This document shows positions 1-8,015 of a DNA stretch of 64,000 nt, piece after piece (positions within the stretch are counted from its first letter, which is position 1; every line of letters starts with the position of its first letter). The notes beneath the pieces were generated by a model. That model searched no databases and was not told where the DNA came from. It worked only from the letters and a program-made list of their open reading frames with translations. The position numbers and the translations under genes were made by a program. The DNA is taken from positions 6,818,001 through 6,882,000 of the forward strand of contig NZ_CP109199.1 of assembly GCF_036250065.1 (NCBI RefSeq), read 5' to 3'. The DNA comes from Micromonospora sp. NBC_01699 (lineage in GTDB: Bacteria > Actinomycetota > Actinomycetes > Mycobacteriales > Micromonosporaceae).

Positions 1-1150
1 CCTGCCCACCGCCACCGCACAGTGCCGCCGCCCCGGTGCCGCCGCCGCGCCGACGCAGCTCCAGGGCGAGGGTCAGGACCAGGCGGGCCCCGGACATGCC
101 GAGCGGGTGCCCGAGGGCGATCGCGCCACCGTTGACGTTGACGATCTCGCCGCTGATCCCGAGGTCACGGGTGGACTTGATGCCGACCGCGGCGAACGCC
201 TCGTTGATCTCGACCAGGTCCAGGTCGTCGATGCCGAGCCCGGCCTTGCGCAGCGCCTGGTTGATCGCGTTGGACGGCTGCGAGTGCAGCGAGTTGTCCG
301 GTCCGGCCACGTTGCCGTGCGCACCGATCTCGGCCAGCCAGGTCAGCCCCAGCTCGATCGCCTTGGTCTTGCTCATCACGACCACCGCCGCCGCGCCGTC
401 GGAGATCGGCGACGAGCTGCCGGCGGTGATCGTGCCGTCGGGGGTGAAGGCGGGGCGCAGCCGGGCCAGCGTCTCGACCGTGGTGTCCGGCCGGACCCCC
501 TCGTCGGTGCTGATCACCAGCGGGTCGCCCTTGCGCTGCGGCAACTCCACCGGGACGATCTCGTCGGCGAAGACGCCGTTCTTCTGGGCGGCGGCGGCGC
601 GCTGGTGGCTGGCCACGGCGAAGGCGTCCTGCTCCTGGCGGGTGATGCCGTGCCGCACCCCGTGCCGCTCGGTCGACTCCCCCATCGCGCAGCAGTCCCA
701 CGGGTCGGTGAGCCCGTCCAGCGCCATGTGGTCGGAGACCGTCACGTCGCCGTACTTGTAGCCGGTGCGCTGGTTGAGCAGCAGGTGCGGGGCGTTGGTC
801 ATCGACTCCATGCCACCGGCGACCACGATGTCGAACTCGCCGGCCCGGATGAGCTGGTCGGCCAGGGCGATCGCGTCGAGACCGGAGAGGCAGACCTTGT
901 TGATCGTCAGCGCCGGTACGGACATCGGGATGCCCGCCTCGACCGCTGCCTGCCGGGCCGGGATCTGACCGGCCCCGGCCTGGAGCACCTGCCCCATGAT
1001 CACGTACTGGACCTGGTCGGCGGCGACCCCGGACCGTTCCAGCGCACCCCGGATGGCAATCCCGCCGAGCTTGCTCGCCGACAGGTCCTTGAGGTTGCCC
1101 AGCAGCCGCCCCATCGGGGTACGCGCACCGCTGACGATCACCGAAGCCAT
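1..1150 (-). CDS. Acetyl-CoA C-acetyltransferase (thiolase), 3' end cut by window
   Basis: Thiolase that condenses two acetyl-CoA to acetoacetyl-CoA or runs the reverse reaction. The reading frame opens at an ATG (1150-1148) preceded by the purine-rich ribosome site GGAGGCGGAGAG and stays open to the window edge, giving 383 residues of an expected 390 or so. The acylated nucleophile lies in [11 protein letters not shown] near residue 89, the catalytic His in [16 protein letters not shown], and the second catalytic Cys in LCGGGGQ just before the edge. All three signatures are intact, so the enzyme should be active. It diverges from the methylmalonyl-CoA epimerase gene with a 65-base gap, suggesting a shared acyl-CoA role. 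The exact substrate range cannot be told from sequence. Confidence 0.95.
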   Translation of the reverse strand, partial: MASVIVSGARTPMGRLLGNLKDLSASKLGGIAIRGALERSGVAADQVQYVIMGQVLQAGAGQIPARQAAVEAGIPMSVPALTINKVCLSGLDAIALADQLIRAGEFDIVVAGGMESMTNAPHLLLNQRTGYKYGDVTVSDHMALDGLTDPWDCCAMGESTERHGVRHGITRQEQDAFAVASHQRAAAAQKNGVFADEIVPVELPQRKGDPLVISTDEGVRPDTTVETLARLRPAFTPDGTITAGSSSPISDGAAAVVVMSKTKAIELGLTWLAEIGAHGNVAGPDNSLHSQPSNAINQALRKAGLGIDDLDLVEINEAFAAVGIKSTRDLGISGEIVNVNGGAIALGHPLGMSGARLVLTLALELRRRGGGTGAAALCGGGGQ

Positions 1151-1215
1151 GACTCTCCGCCTCCGAGGGGTGGGCCGTACGTGCACCTTAACGATTGTTC
1201 GGCCAGACTAGCGCT

Positions 1216-1686
1216 ATGGCAGAAGAGCACCTCGCCGAGACCGCTGCGGACTACGTCACAGGCATCGGTCTCCAACGCATAGACCACGTCGGTATAGCGG
1301 TCGCCGACCTTGACACCGCGATCGAGTTCTACCAGCGGGCCTTCGGCATGCGGTGCGTACACACCGAGGTCAACAACGAACAGGGCGTACGCGAGGCGAT
1401 GCTCCAGGTCGGCCCGACCCCGGACGGCGGACACCTGCAACTGCTCGCCCCGCTGACACCGGAGTCGACCATCGCGAAGTTCCTCGACCGGTCCGGTCCG
1501 GGGGTGCAGCAGGTGGCGTACACCGTCACCGACGTGGAGGCGGCCGGCGCGGCGCTGCGCGAGCGCGGCCTGCGGCTGCTGTTCGAGAGCCCGAGGCGCG
1601 GCACCGGCGGCTCCCGGATCAACTTCGTCCACCCGAAGGACGCCGGTGGCGTGCTGGTCGAACTGGTCGAGCCCGCCCGCCCCTGA
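1216..1686 (+). CDS. mce: Methylmalonyl-CoA epimerase
   Basis: Vicinal-oxygen-chelate (glyoxalase fold) protein of 156 residues that interconverts (R)- and (S)-methylmalonyl-CoA in propionyl-CoA metabolism. It opens with QRIDHVGIAVADLDTAIEFY, the first beta-alpha-beta module with the metal His, and carries GGHLQLLAPL, GVQQVAYTV and a terminal HPKDAGGVLVELVEP, which supply the other expected metal His and Glu ligands. The ATG at 1216 was chosen because the family usually has a short N terminus; an in-frame TTG lies 21 bases upstream. There is no clear Shine-Dalgarno sequence, and a CAGACT box ends 7 bases before the ATG, so leaderless translation is possible. A strong hairpin follows the stop. 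Confidence 0.93.
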   Translation: MAEEHLAETAADYVTGIGLQRIDHVGIAVADLDTAIEFYQRAFGMRCVHTEVNNEQGVREAMLQVGPTPDGGHLQLLAPLTPESTIAKFLDRSGPGVQQVAYTVTDVEAAGAALRERGLRLLFESPRRGTGGSRINFVHPKDAGGVLVELVEPARP

Positions 1687-1701
1687 CCGGGGGGATACGA
1701 G

Positions 1702-1749
1702 AACCGCCCCGGGCCGGTTCGGGGAAACCGAACGACGCCCGGGGCGGTT
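1702..1749. terminator. Bidirectional hairpin terminator between convergent genes
   Basis: A perfect 13-bp inverted repeat (arms 1702-1714 and 1737-1749, AACCGCCCCGGGC and its complement) flanks a second small CGGTT/AACCG hairpin. It sits between the stops of the epimerase and the oxygenase, so it can serve both strands. There is no T-tract, as is usual in actinomycetes. Confidence 0.8.
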
Positions 1750-1760
1750 ACCGCGTCGGG

Positions 1761-2642
1761 TCAGGCCGGCACGGTGTCGTACGACTCGATCAGTTCGGCC
1801 GGCAGCGGCTCCAGGTCGGTCGCGCGCAGGAAGTCACCGAGGGTGGTGCCGGTGCAGGCGGAGTCGACGTTCGCCGCGCCGACCCGCTGCTCGACGTCGC
1901 GGCGGTTGACCGCCCGGAAGTCGATCGAGAAACGGGTCTTGCCGGAGGTGTTCGGGACCGTGGTGTGCAGTTGCGCACCGGAGAAGAGCAGTACGCCACC
2001 GGGCGGCGTGATCACCCGAATGTCCGGCTCGCGCGCTATCTGCTCCTCGGCCTCGGGCTGCTTGCGGGTCTCCGTGTCGACCTGCTGCGCCGCGGCGGTA
2101 CGCCCGTGCGCCACCCACTGGGCGTAGTTGTAGTCGCGGGAGCTGTTGCGCACCCCGTTGGAGAAGTACGGCGGGTGGAAGGCCATCACGTTGGCCTCCT
2201 CGACGTCGTACACCGGCATCCAGAAGTTGAGCTGCGACATCGGCGCGGAGAACCAGGTGTCCCGGTGCGACTCGAACTGGAGGGTCAGCCCGGCGTTGAG
2301 GTACTCGCTGGTCATGCTCCGCAGCCGGGGCACGTCGAAGTACGTCTGCTCCACGTCCGCGCCCAGGTCGGCGAGCATCCCCCGGACGAGTTCCTTGCTC
2401 CGGGGGTGGTTGATGAAGGTCGGCTTGAGGTCGGCCAGCACCCGCACGTACTCGGGCCCGGACAGGTGGTGCTGGGCGTCCGGTGGAAAGTGCGGCGCGA
2501 ACGCCGACTCGGCCATCTCCCGCGCGAAGGCGACCAGCGCCATCGAGTGCGGGGTGGGCGAGTAGACAAAAAGGTCCCCGCCGAAGAGCTTGCGCCGCCG
2601 CTCGTCGTCGGACATGGGCGAGTCGAAGTACACCACCGTCAT
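1761..2642 (-). CDS. Putative Fe(II)/2-oxoglutarate-dependent oxygenase
   Basis: Predicted cytosolic protein of 293 residues. HRDTW in the middle looks like the HxD iron-binding pair, and the segment SGAQLHTTVPNTSGKTRFSI near residue 235 looks like the distal iron His followed by the Arg that binds 2-oxoglutarate. This layout matches double-stranded beta-helix oxygenases of the phytanoyl-CoA hydroxylase type. The ATG at 2642 is preceded by a perfect AGGAGG five bases away (2648-2653), which fixes the start even though the frame is open much further upstream. The gene stands alone, convergent with mce and divergent from the F420 oxidoreductase. The substrate is unknown; the family call rests on motifs only. 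Confidence 0.75.
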   Translation of the reverse strand: MTVVYFDSPMSDDERRRKLFGGDLFVYSPTPHSMALVAFAREMAESAFAPHFPPDAQHHLSGPEYVRVLADLKPTFINHPRSKELVRGMLADLGADVEQTYFDVPRLRSMTSEYLNAGLTLQFESHRDTWFSAPMSQLNFWMPVYDVEEANVMAFHPPYFSNGVRNSSRDYNYAQWVAHGRTAAAQQVDTETRKQPEAEEQIAREPDIRVITPPGGVLLFSGAQLHTTVPNTSGKTRFSIDFRAVNRRDVEQRVGAANVDSACTGTTLGDFLRATDLEPLPAELIESYDTVPA

Positions 2643-2795
2643 CGCGGCCTCCTGCGAAGAGTTCCCAGCCGGGGGCCACGGTATGCCGCGCCGGGCCGAA
2701 GCCGAAAGGACCTCGTGGTCACACCCGGGTCCGCTGTCGAGAATCCGACTGGGTAGCGGCCCGCCCCGACCACACGTACGAGTCGGCGGCCCGCC

Positions 2796-2801
2796 TAGAG
2801 T
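2796..2801 (+). promoter_or_regulatory. Candidate leaderless -10 box TAGAGT
   Basis: TAGAGT fits the actinobacterial -10 consensus TANNNT and ends 6 bases before the ATG at 2808, where no Shine-Dalgarno sequence is present. Transcription would then begin at or next to the start codon. Confidence 0.45.
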
Positions 2802-2807
2802 CGGGCG

Positions 2808-3788
2808 ATGCCCCCTCTCCCGGACCCTACCGCCGTCGCCGGCCCCCGGCCGTTCCGGTTCACCGCCTCGATGCCGGCGCTGAACCGCCCGGTGCCGCAG
2901 TGGCGCGACGAGATCCGGCGGATCGAGCAGCTCGGTTTCAGCTCGGTGTCGGTCTCCGACCACTTCACCGGCGGCTGGGCGATGGACCCGCTGGTGGCGA
3001 TGACGGTGGCGGCCGAGGCCAGCACCCGGCTGCGGGTGCTCGGCATGGTCTTCTGCAACGACTTCCGGCACCCGGTGCTGCTGCACAAGTCGATGGCCAA
3101 CCTCGACGTCTTCTCCGGCGGGCGGGTCGAGGTGGGGCTCGGTGCCGGCTGGTTGCGCGACGACCACGACGCCGCCGGCCTGCCGTTCGACCCGCCGGGC
3201 GTACGCGTCGACCGGCTGGCCGAGGCGATCGAGGTGGTCACCGGCCTGTTCGGCGACAAGCCGGTCAGCTTCGCCGGCCGGCACTACCGGCTCACCGAGC
3301 TGGACGGGCTGCCCAAGCCGGTGCAGCGGCCCCGGCCGCCGTTGCTGGTCGGCGGCGGCAGTCGCCGGGTGCTCGAACTGGCCGGCCGGACGGCCGACAT
3401 CGTCGGGATCAACCCTCGGCTGGCGCCGGACGTCGACCCGCTCGCCGCGGTGGCGGAGATGAGTCCGGAGCGGATGGACCGGAAGGTGGCCTGGGCCCGG
3501 GAGGCCGCGCGGGCGGCCGGTCGGGATCCGGCGACGCTGGAGTTCCAGTTGCGGATGTTCGACGTCCGGGTCACCCACCGGGGGGTGGAGCACCGGTCGA
3601 CGTCCAGTCACGCGGCGCTCGCCGAGCCGGCCGCGCTGGCCGCCTCGCCGTCGGTGCTGCACGGTTCGGTGGACGAGTGCGTCGACCGGCTGTTCGCGCT
3701 CCGCGACCGGTTCGGCATCAACTACCTGCACCTGGGCGGCAACCTGGACGCCGCGGCGCCGATCGTCGCCCGGCTCGCCGGTCGCTGA
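2808..3788 (+). CDS. LLM-class F420-dependent oxidoreductase
   Basis: Luciferase-like monooxygenase-fold enzyme of 326 residues, expected to use reduced coenzyme F420 for hydride transfer. Characteristic segments are VSVSDHFTGGWAMDPLVAM near residue 46, SGGRVEVGLGAGWLRDDH near residue 103, the RVDRLAEAIEVVTGLF helix and KPVQRPRPPLLVGGGSRRVL near residue 168. The N terminus FRFTASMPALNRPVPQWRDE resembles the actinobacterial subfamily annotated as TIGR03621-like. It is monocistronic. The substrate cannot be predicted; F420 rather than FMN use is inferred from the subfamily. Confidence 0.88.
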   Translation: MPPLPDPTAVAGPRPFRFTASMPALNRPVPQWRDEIRRIEQLGFSSVSVSDHFTGGWAMDPLVAMTVAAEASTRLRVLGMVFCNDFRHPVLLHKSMANLDVFSGGRVEVGLGAGWLRDDHDAAGLPFDPPGVRVDRLAEAIEVVTGLFGDKPVSFAGRHYRLTELDGLPKPVQRPRPPLLVGGGSRRVLELAGRTADIVGINPRLAPDVDPLAAVAEMSPERMDRKVAWAREAARAAGRDPATLEFQLRMFDVRVTHRGVEHRSTSSHAALAEPAALAASPSVLHGSVDECVDRLFALRDRFGINYLHLGGNLDAAAPIVARLAGR

Positions 3789-4153
3789 CGGCACCGCCCG
3801 GCCGGGGCGTCGGTGGTGCCGCCGGGCCGGGTCGACTACGCACTGCTATCTCTGCGACCCGCATCGACGACCATTCCGACGGTCCGGGATTGGTATTCCG
3901 TCCGTTCGATCCGGGCTCATTGTGTGGTTCGGGGGTAGCCGGGAACGCGTTACCGCGACCTTCCGGAAAGGAGCGACGACCGGTGCGTTCGGCCGTCGCG
4001 CGGGCGGCGCGACGGCCGCCGCCGGCCCCCGGAGCTGGCAAGATCACACCAGGGTACGCCGGTCCGACGTGCCCTCGTTGACCGTGTGAACAGGGCGTGA
4101 TAACGCCGGTCAGCTCTTGCGAAGGACCCCGGTGTGTCTGCCAGTATGTGCCA
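3789..4153. other. Intergenic region upstream of the first coiled-coil gene
   Basis: No gene is seen in these 365 bases. Just after the oxidoreductase stop, CCCGGCC (3797-3803) and GGCCGGG (3825-3831) can pair as a weak hairpin terminator. Near the downstream gene, TTGACC (4078-4083) followed 17 bases later by TAACGC resembles a housekeeping promoter. A CAGTAT box also ends 6 bases before the ATG at 4154, so a leaderless transcript is an alternative. Confidence 0.4.
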
Positions 4154-5398
4154 ATGCCCCAGCAGCAGTCCTCCCCTCTTACGTTCTTCGAGAACGCGAA
4201 CTCGCAACCCGACTTCACGGTGGCCCTCCGCGGCTACGACCGCGAGCAGGTCAACGGCCACCTCGGGCGGCTGACCGCGGCGCTGGCCCAGTCCGAGCAG
4301 GCACGCGCCGAGGCTGAGCAGCGGATGAACGACGCCCAGCGTCGGCTCCGTCAGGCCGAGCAGCGCCTGGCTTCGGTGGAGCAGAAGCTCACCGACACCA
4401 ACAAGCAGCTCGAAGAGAACAGCCGGCCCACCCTGTCCGGGCTCGGCACCCGGGTCGAGCAGATCCTGCGGCTCGCCGAGGAGCAGGCCAACGACCACCG
4501 CAGCGAGGCCAAGCGCGAGTCCGAGGGCATCCTCTCCGCCGCCCGGCTCGAAGCGCGTGAGATCACCGACAAGGCGCGGGCCGAGGCCGCCGCGATGAAG
4601 GCCACCGCCGAGCGGGAGGCGGGCACCGTCCGTACCACCGCCGAGCGGGAGGCCGCCGAGGTGCGGGTGCAGGCCCGCCGCGAGGCGGACACGCTGCGCG
4701 CCGACGCCGACCGGGAGACCAAGCAGCTCCGTACGGTGACCGCGCACGAGGTGGCCGAGCTGAAGTCCACGGTCGAGCGGGAGGTCGCCACCCTGCGCGC
4801 CACCGCCGAGCGGGAGATCACCCAGCAGCGCGCGAAGGCGGCGCGGGAGGCCGAGGAGAAGCGCGCCGAGGCGACCAAGCTGCTCACCGACGCCCGCGAC
4901 AAGCGGGACAAGGACCTCCAGGCGCTGGAGCTTCAGCTGGCCGAGCGCCGGGAGAAGTCCGAGCGGGAGGAGTCCGAGCGGCACGCCGCCCAGGTGGCGC
5001 AGACGCAGAAGCTGGTCGGCGAGGCCGAGCAGCGGGCCCGCGCCGCGCAGGATCGGGCGAAGGAGATCGAGCAGCGGGCCGAGGCGCGCCGGATCGAGTC
5101 CGAGCGCAACGCGCACGAGACGGTGGAGAAGGCAAAGGCGCTCGCCGACAAGACCCTGAACGAGGCTCGGGCCGAGTCGAACCGGCTGCTGAACGAGGCG
5201 CGTACCGAGGCGGACCTGACCACGCAGGCGGCTCGCCGCGAGGTCGAGGACCTGACCCGGCAGAAGGACGCGGTCACCTCGCAGCTCGGGCAGATGCTTT
5301 CCGGTCTGGCCGGCATCGTGCCGACGGCACCGGCGCCGGCACCGGTCGCGAAGAAGGACGACGCGGAGGAGCGGAAGACCGCCGACGCGGCGAGCTGA
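4154..5398 (+). CDS. DivIVA-like coiled-coil protein (FilP/Scy-type)
   Basis: Protein of 414 residues. A short N-terminal module with DFTVALRGYDREQVNGHL resembles the DivIVA membrane-binding motif, followed by an almost uninterrupted alpha-helical coiled coil rich in Ala, Glu, Arg and Gln from about residue 35 to 390, then a Pro/Ala-rich tail. Such proteins in filamentous actinomycetes (often labelled cellulose-binding or DivIVA-domain proteins) organise polar growth and the hyphal-tip cytoskeleton. ATG 4154 was chosen as the first start giving the DivIVA-like opening; GTG 4148 is possible. A homologous, longer gene follows after a terminator. Role in polarity is inference from family resemblance. 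Confidence 0.8.
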   Translation: MPQQQSSPLTFFENANSQPDFTVALRGYDREQVNGHLGRLTAALAQSEQARAEAEQRMNDAQRRLRQAEQRLASVEQKLTDTNKQLEENSRPTLSGLGTRVEQILRLAEEQANDHRSEAKRESEGILSAARLEAREITDKARAEAAAMKATAEREAGTVRTTAEREAAEVRVQARREADTLRADADRETKQLRTVTAHEVAELKSTVEREVATLRATAEREITQQRAKAAREAEEKRAEATKLLTDARDKRDKDLQALELQLAERREKSEREESERHAAQVAQTQKLVGEAEQRARAAQDRAKEIEQRAEARRIESERNAHETVEKAKALADKTLNEARAESNRLLNEARTEADLTTQAARREVEDLTRQKDAVTSQLGQMLSGLAGIVPTAPAPAPVAKKDDAEERKTADAAS

Positions 5399-5493
5399 CC
5401 GGGGTTCCGGCAGGCGTGGGTTCGTCGGGCAGGTTTGTCGGCCCGGGTCCGGCCCGTTTTCGGGTGGGACCCGCCGAGCGGGGCAGGAGAGTG

Positions 5494-5531
5494 CGCGGGG
5501 CCGTACCGGATAATGCCGGTACGGCCCCGCG
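5494..5531 (+). terminator. Hairpin terminator after the first coiled-coil gene
   Basis: Perfect 16-bp stem (5494-5509 with 5516-5531, core GCGGGGCCGTACCGG) around a 6-base loop ATAATG, about 95 bases after the stop. It separates transcription of the two coiled-coil genes. Confidence 0.8.
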
Positions 5532-5597
5532 GCCTGTCCGGACTCGGCTCGGCCATCGTGGATTAACCCGGCTGACGCCAACAAAACGGACAGCCCG

Positions 5598-5603
5598 TAC
5601 AAT
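5598..5603 (+). promoter_or_regulatory. Candidate -10 box TACAAT for the second coiled-coil gene
   Basis: TACAAT is a near-perfect -10 hexamer about 78 bases before the ATG at 5681, in a locally AT-rich stretch following the terminator. The best -35 candidate, CTGACG at 5572-5577, is spaced too far for a classical promoter, so only the -10 element is supported. Confidence 0.4.
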
Positions 5604-5680
5604 AACGAAGTAGTTGCCATCATCCCATCGGGCCGGACGGTATCGCCGCGGGACGCCACACCGCATGTGAGGATGGGGAC

Positions 5681-7921
5681 ATGTCGCACGGCGAGGAACT
5701 GTTCGCTCTTGGCGGGGAAGTGGCTACGGAGCCCAGCTTCGAGTCGGCCCTGCGGGGCTATGACAGACGACAGGTGGACCGGTACGTCATCCGGGCGGAG
5801 AACGAGATAACCACGCTCGCCGCCGAACGTGACCAGGCGTTCACCCAGATCCACAAGCTCGCCGGTCAGGTCGAGCAGATGCAACGGGAACTCACCGACG
5901 TACGGCGTCAGGCCGGCACGGTGGACCAGGCATCGCTGTTGCACGTCGGCCCGGTGGTCGGGCAGATCCTGGCCCTCGCCCACGAGCAGGCCGAGATCAC
6001 CCTCTCGAAGGCGACGAGCGACTCCGAGGCGTACCGCGGCGAGGCCAACCGGATCCTCACCGAGGCACGCGACCACGCCGCCACGGCGCTGCGCGACTTC
6101 GAGCTCGCCCTCTCCTCGCGCCGCCGGGAGGAGGAGCAGGCCGCCGCCGCCCGCAAGGCGAAGGTGGATGCCGCCGTCGCCGCCGCGACCGAGCAGGCCG
6201 CCCGGCTCCAGGAGGCCGGGAAGGTCGCGCACGAGACGGGGCACCGGGAGGGCGCGCAGCTGCGCCAGGCCGGCGAGGCCGCACTCGCGAAGGCCCGACA
6301 GGAGAGCGAAGCCACCCTCGCCAAGGCCCGCAAGGAGGGCGAGGCGACTCGACTCAAGGGCAAGCAGGACGGCGAGGCGGCGCTCGCGAAGGCCCGGCAG
6401 GAGAGCGAAGCGACCCTGGCCAAGGCCCGGCAGGAGAGCGAGTCGATGCTCGGCAAGGCCCGGCAGGAGGCGGCCCGGCTACGCGAGACGGCCCAGGCCA
6501 CCCTCGCCAAGGCCAAGCAGGACAGCGATGCCCACCTGGCCAAGGCGCGCCAGGACGGGGAGACCACGCTCACCCAGGCCCGGCAGGAGGCGACCCGGCT
6601 CCGCGAAGCCGCCCAGGCCACCCTGGCCAAGGCCAAGCAGGACGGCGAGGCGACGCTGGCCAAGGCCAAGCAGGACGCCGAAGCCCAGTTGGCCATGGCC
6701 CGGCAGGAGAGCGAGACGCTGGTCGCCCGCGCCCGGCAGGACGGGGCGACGGCGGTTGCGCAGGCGCAGCGGCAGGCCGCCCAGCTCCGCGAGGCCGGTG
6801 AGACGGCGGCGACGAAGGGCCGGCAGGAGGGTGCCACGCTGCGGGAGGCCGGCGAGGCCGCCCACGCCAAGGCCCAGCGGGAGGCGCAGCAGATCACCGA
6901 GCAGACCGCGGAGATCGTCCGGCGGTCCCGGGTGGACGCCGACGCGTACGTGGAGCAGGTCCGCGCCCAGACGCAGCGCGAGTTGGACGGCTGGCGGGCC
7001 AGCGTCGACCACGAGATCGAGCAGCGCCGGGCCACCATCGACGAGGAGATCGCCGGCCGGTGGAGCGCCGCGGAGCAGGAGCTGGCCGCCCGGCGTACCG
7101 CCTCCGAGCAGGAGTTCGCCCAGTGGCGGACCAACATCGAGCAGCAGCACGCCGCCCAGCGGGCGGAGCTGGAGCGGGAGGCCGGGGAGATCCGCCGGCT
7201 GGCCGACGAGCACGCCAAGCAGGTGCAGCGGGAGGCCGACGAGCACCTCGCCGCCGCGCGGCAGGAGGCCGACGAGCACGCGGCGGCGTCCCGGCGCCAG
7301 TTCGAGGAGTACACCGCCACCGCCCAGCAGCACCTGGCCACCACCCAGCAGCACCTGGCCACCACGCAGCAGGAGGCGGCGGCCGGCCGGCAGCAGCTCG
7401 CCGAGGTGATGCAGGAGATCGCGAAGGCGCAGCAGCAGCTCGCCGACCTGCGGCAGGAGACCGTGGCGTCCCGGCAGGAGTCGGACAACATCCAGCGTCG
7501 GCTGGCCGAGGCGCACCAGCAACTGGCCGGTGAGCAGCAGCGGTTGACCGGCACCCAGCGGTCGGCCGAGGAGGCCGAGCAGCTCGTGGTGGAGGCGGGC
7601 GCCGACGTACAGCGGGCGGCCGACAGCGCGGTCGACCGGCCGGCGCCCCGGACCAGCCCGACCGCTCCGGCGGAGGCACCGGTCAACGCGGACGCGATCA
7701 CCGCCGACGTGAACGGTGAGCCGACCGTGGCGGCGGTGCCGGGCGAGGGTGGCCGGGAGGCGACCGCCACCAAGATCACCAGCACCGGGGACAGTGGCAA
7801 GCTCAGCGCGAAGCCGACCACTGACGAGCGCAGCGCCAAGCCGACCACTGACGAGCGCAGCGCGAAACCGAAGAAGGTCTCGGTGGACGCCGAGCAGAAG
7901 GTCTCGGTCGAGTCCGAGTAG
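5681..7921 (+). CDS. Long DivIVA-like coiled-coil protein with 11-residue repeats
   Basis: Protein of 746 residues. The N terminus (FESALRGYDRRQVDRYV near residue 18) is the same DivIVA-like motif as in the gene upstream, so the two are paralogues. Residues 35-140 form a conventional coiled coil; residues about 200-346 are built from 11-residue repeats of the type EATLAKARQES; residues 400-640 return to Gln/Glu-rich heptad-like helix, and the last 100 residues are disordered with SAKPTTDER duplicated. Eleven-residue periodicity recalls the hendecads of Scy-type polarity scaffolds. Likely a cytoplasmic filament- or tip-organising protein; no enzymatic motif is visible. Confidence 0.8.
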   Translation: MSHGEELFALGGEVATEPSFESALRGYDRRQVDRYVIRAENEITTLAAERDQAFTQIHKLAGQVEQMQRELTDVRRQAGTVDQASLLHVGPVVGQILALAHEQAEITLSKATSDSEAYRGEANRILTEARDHAATALRDFELALSSRRREEEQAAAARKAKVDAAVAAATEQAARLQEAGKVAHETGHREGAQLRQAGEAALAKARQESEATLAKARKEGEATRLKGKQDGEAALAKARQESEATLAKARQESESMLGKARQEAARLRETAQATLAKAKQDSDAHLAKARQDGETTLTQARQEATRLREAAQATLAKAKQDGEATLAKAKQDAEAQLAMARQESETLVARARQDGATAVAQAQRQAAQLREAGETAATKGRQEGATLREAGEAAHAKAQREAQQITEQTAEIVRRSRVDADAYVEQVRAQTQRELDGWRASVDHEIEQRRATIDEEIAGRWSAAEQELAARRTASEQEFAQWRTNIEQQHAAQRAELEREAGEIRRLADEHAKQVQREADEHLAAARQEADEHAAASRRQFEEYTATAQQHLATTQQHLATTQQEAAAGRQQLAEVMQEIAKAQQQLADLRQETVASRQESDNIQRRLAEAHQQLAGEQQRLTGTQRSAEEAEQLVVEAGADVQRAADSAVDRPAPRTSPTAPAEAPVNADAITADVNGEPTVAAVPGEGGREATATKITSTGDSGKLSAKPTTDERSAKPTTDERSAKPKKVSVDAEQKVSVESE
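6277..6720 (+). repeat. Array of degenerate 33-base units encoding 11-residue repeats
   Basis: The reading frame repeats about every 33 bases around the theme GAGGCGACCCTGGCCAAGGC, interrupted twice by ARLRE(T/A)AQ segments. DNA identity between units is high, so the array could expand or contract in frame by recombination. Confidence 0.75.
7805..7858 (+). repeat. 27-base tandem duplication in the coiled-coil C terminus
   Basis: Two copies (7805-7831 and 7832-7858) differing at one base encode SAKPTTDER twice, followed by the start of a third copy (SAKP). The unit length keeps the reading frame. Confidence 0.85.
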
Positions 7922-8015
7922 CCCTCGACGGATCCGGTGGCACGGCCCTGGCCGGGGCCGGGTCGGGCCGAGCCGATAGCCTGCCCGAACAGGTGGGCGC
8001 GGGGCGGGAGGGCCG

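Noticed and set aside
1195-1215. TTG start for the methylmalonyl-CoA epimerase
   Set aside because: The upstream ATG-less extension MFGQTSA is not seen in this family and has no ribosome site; ATG 1216 fits better.
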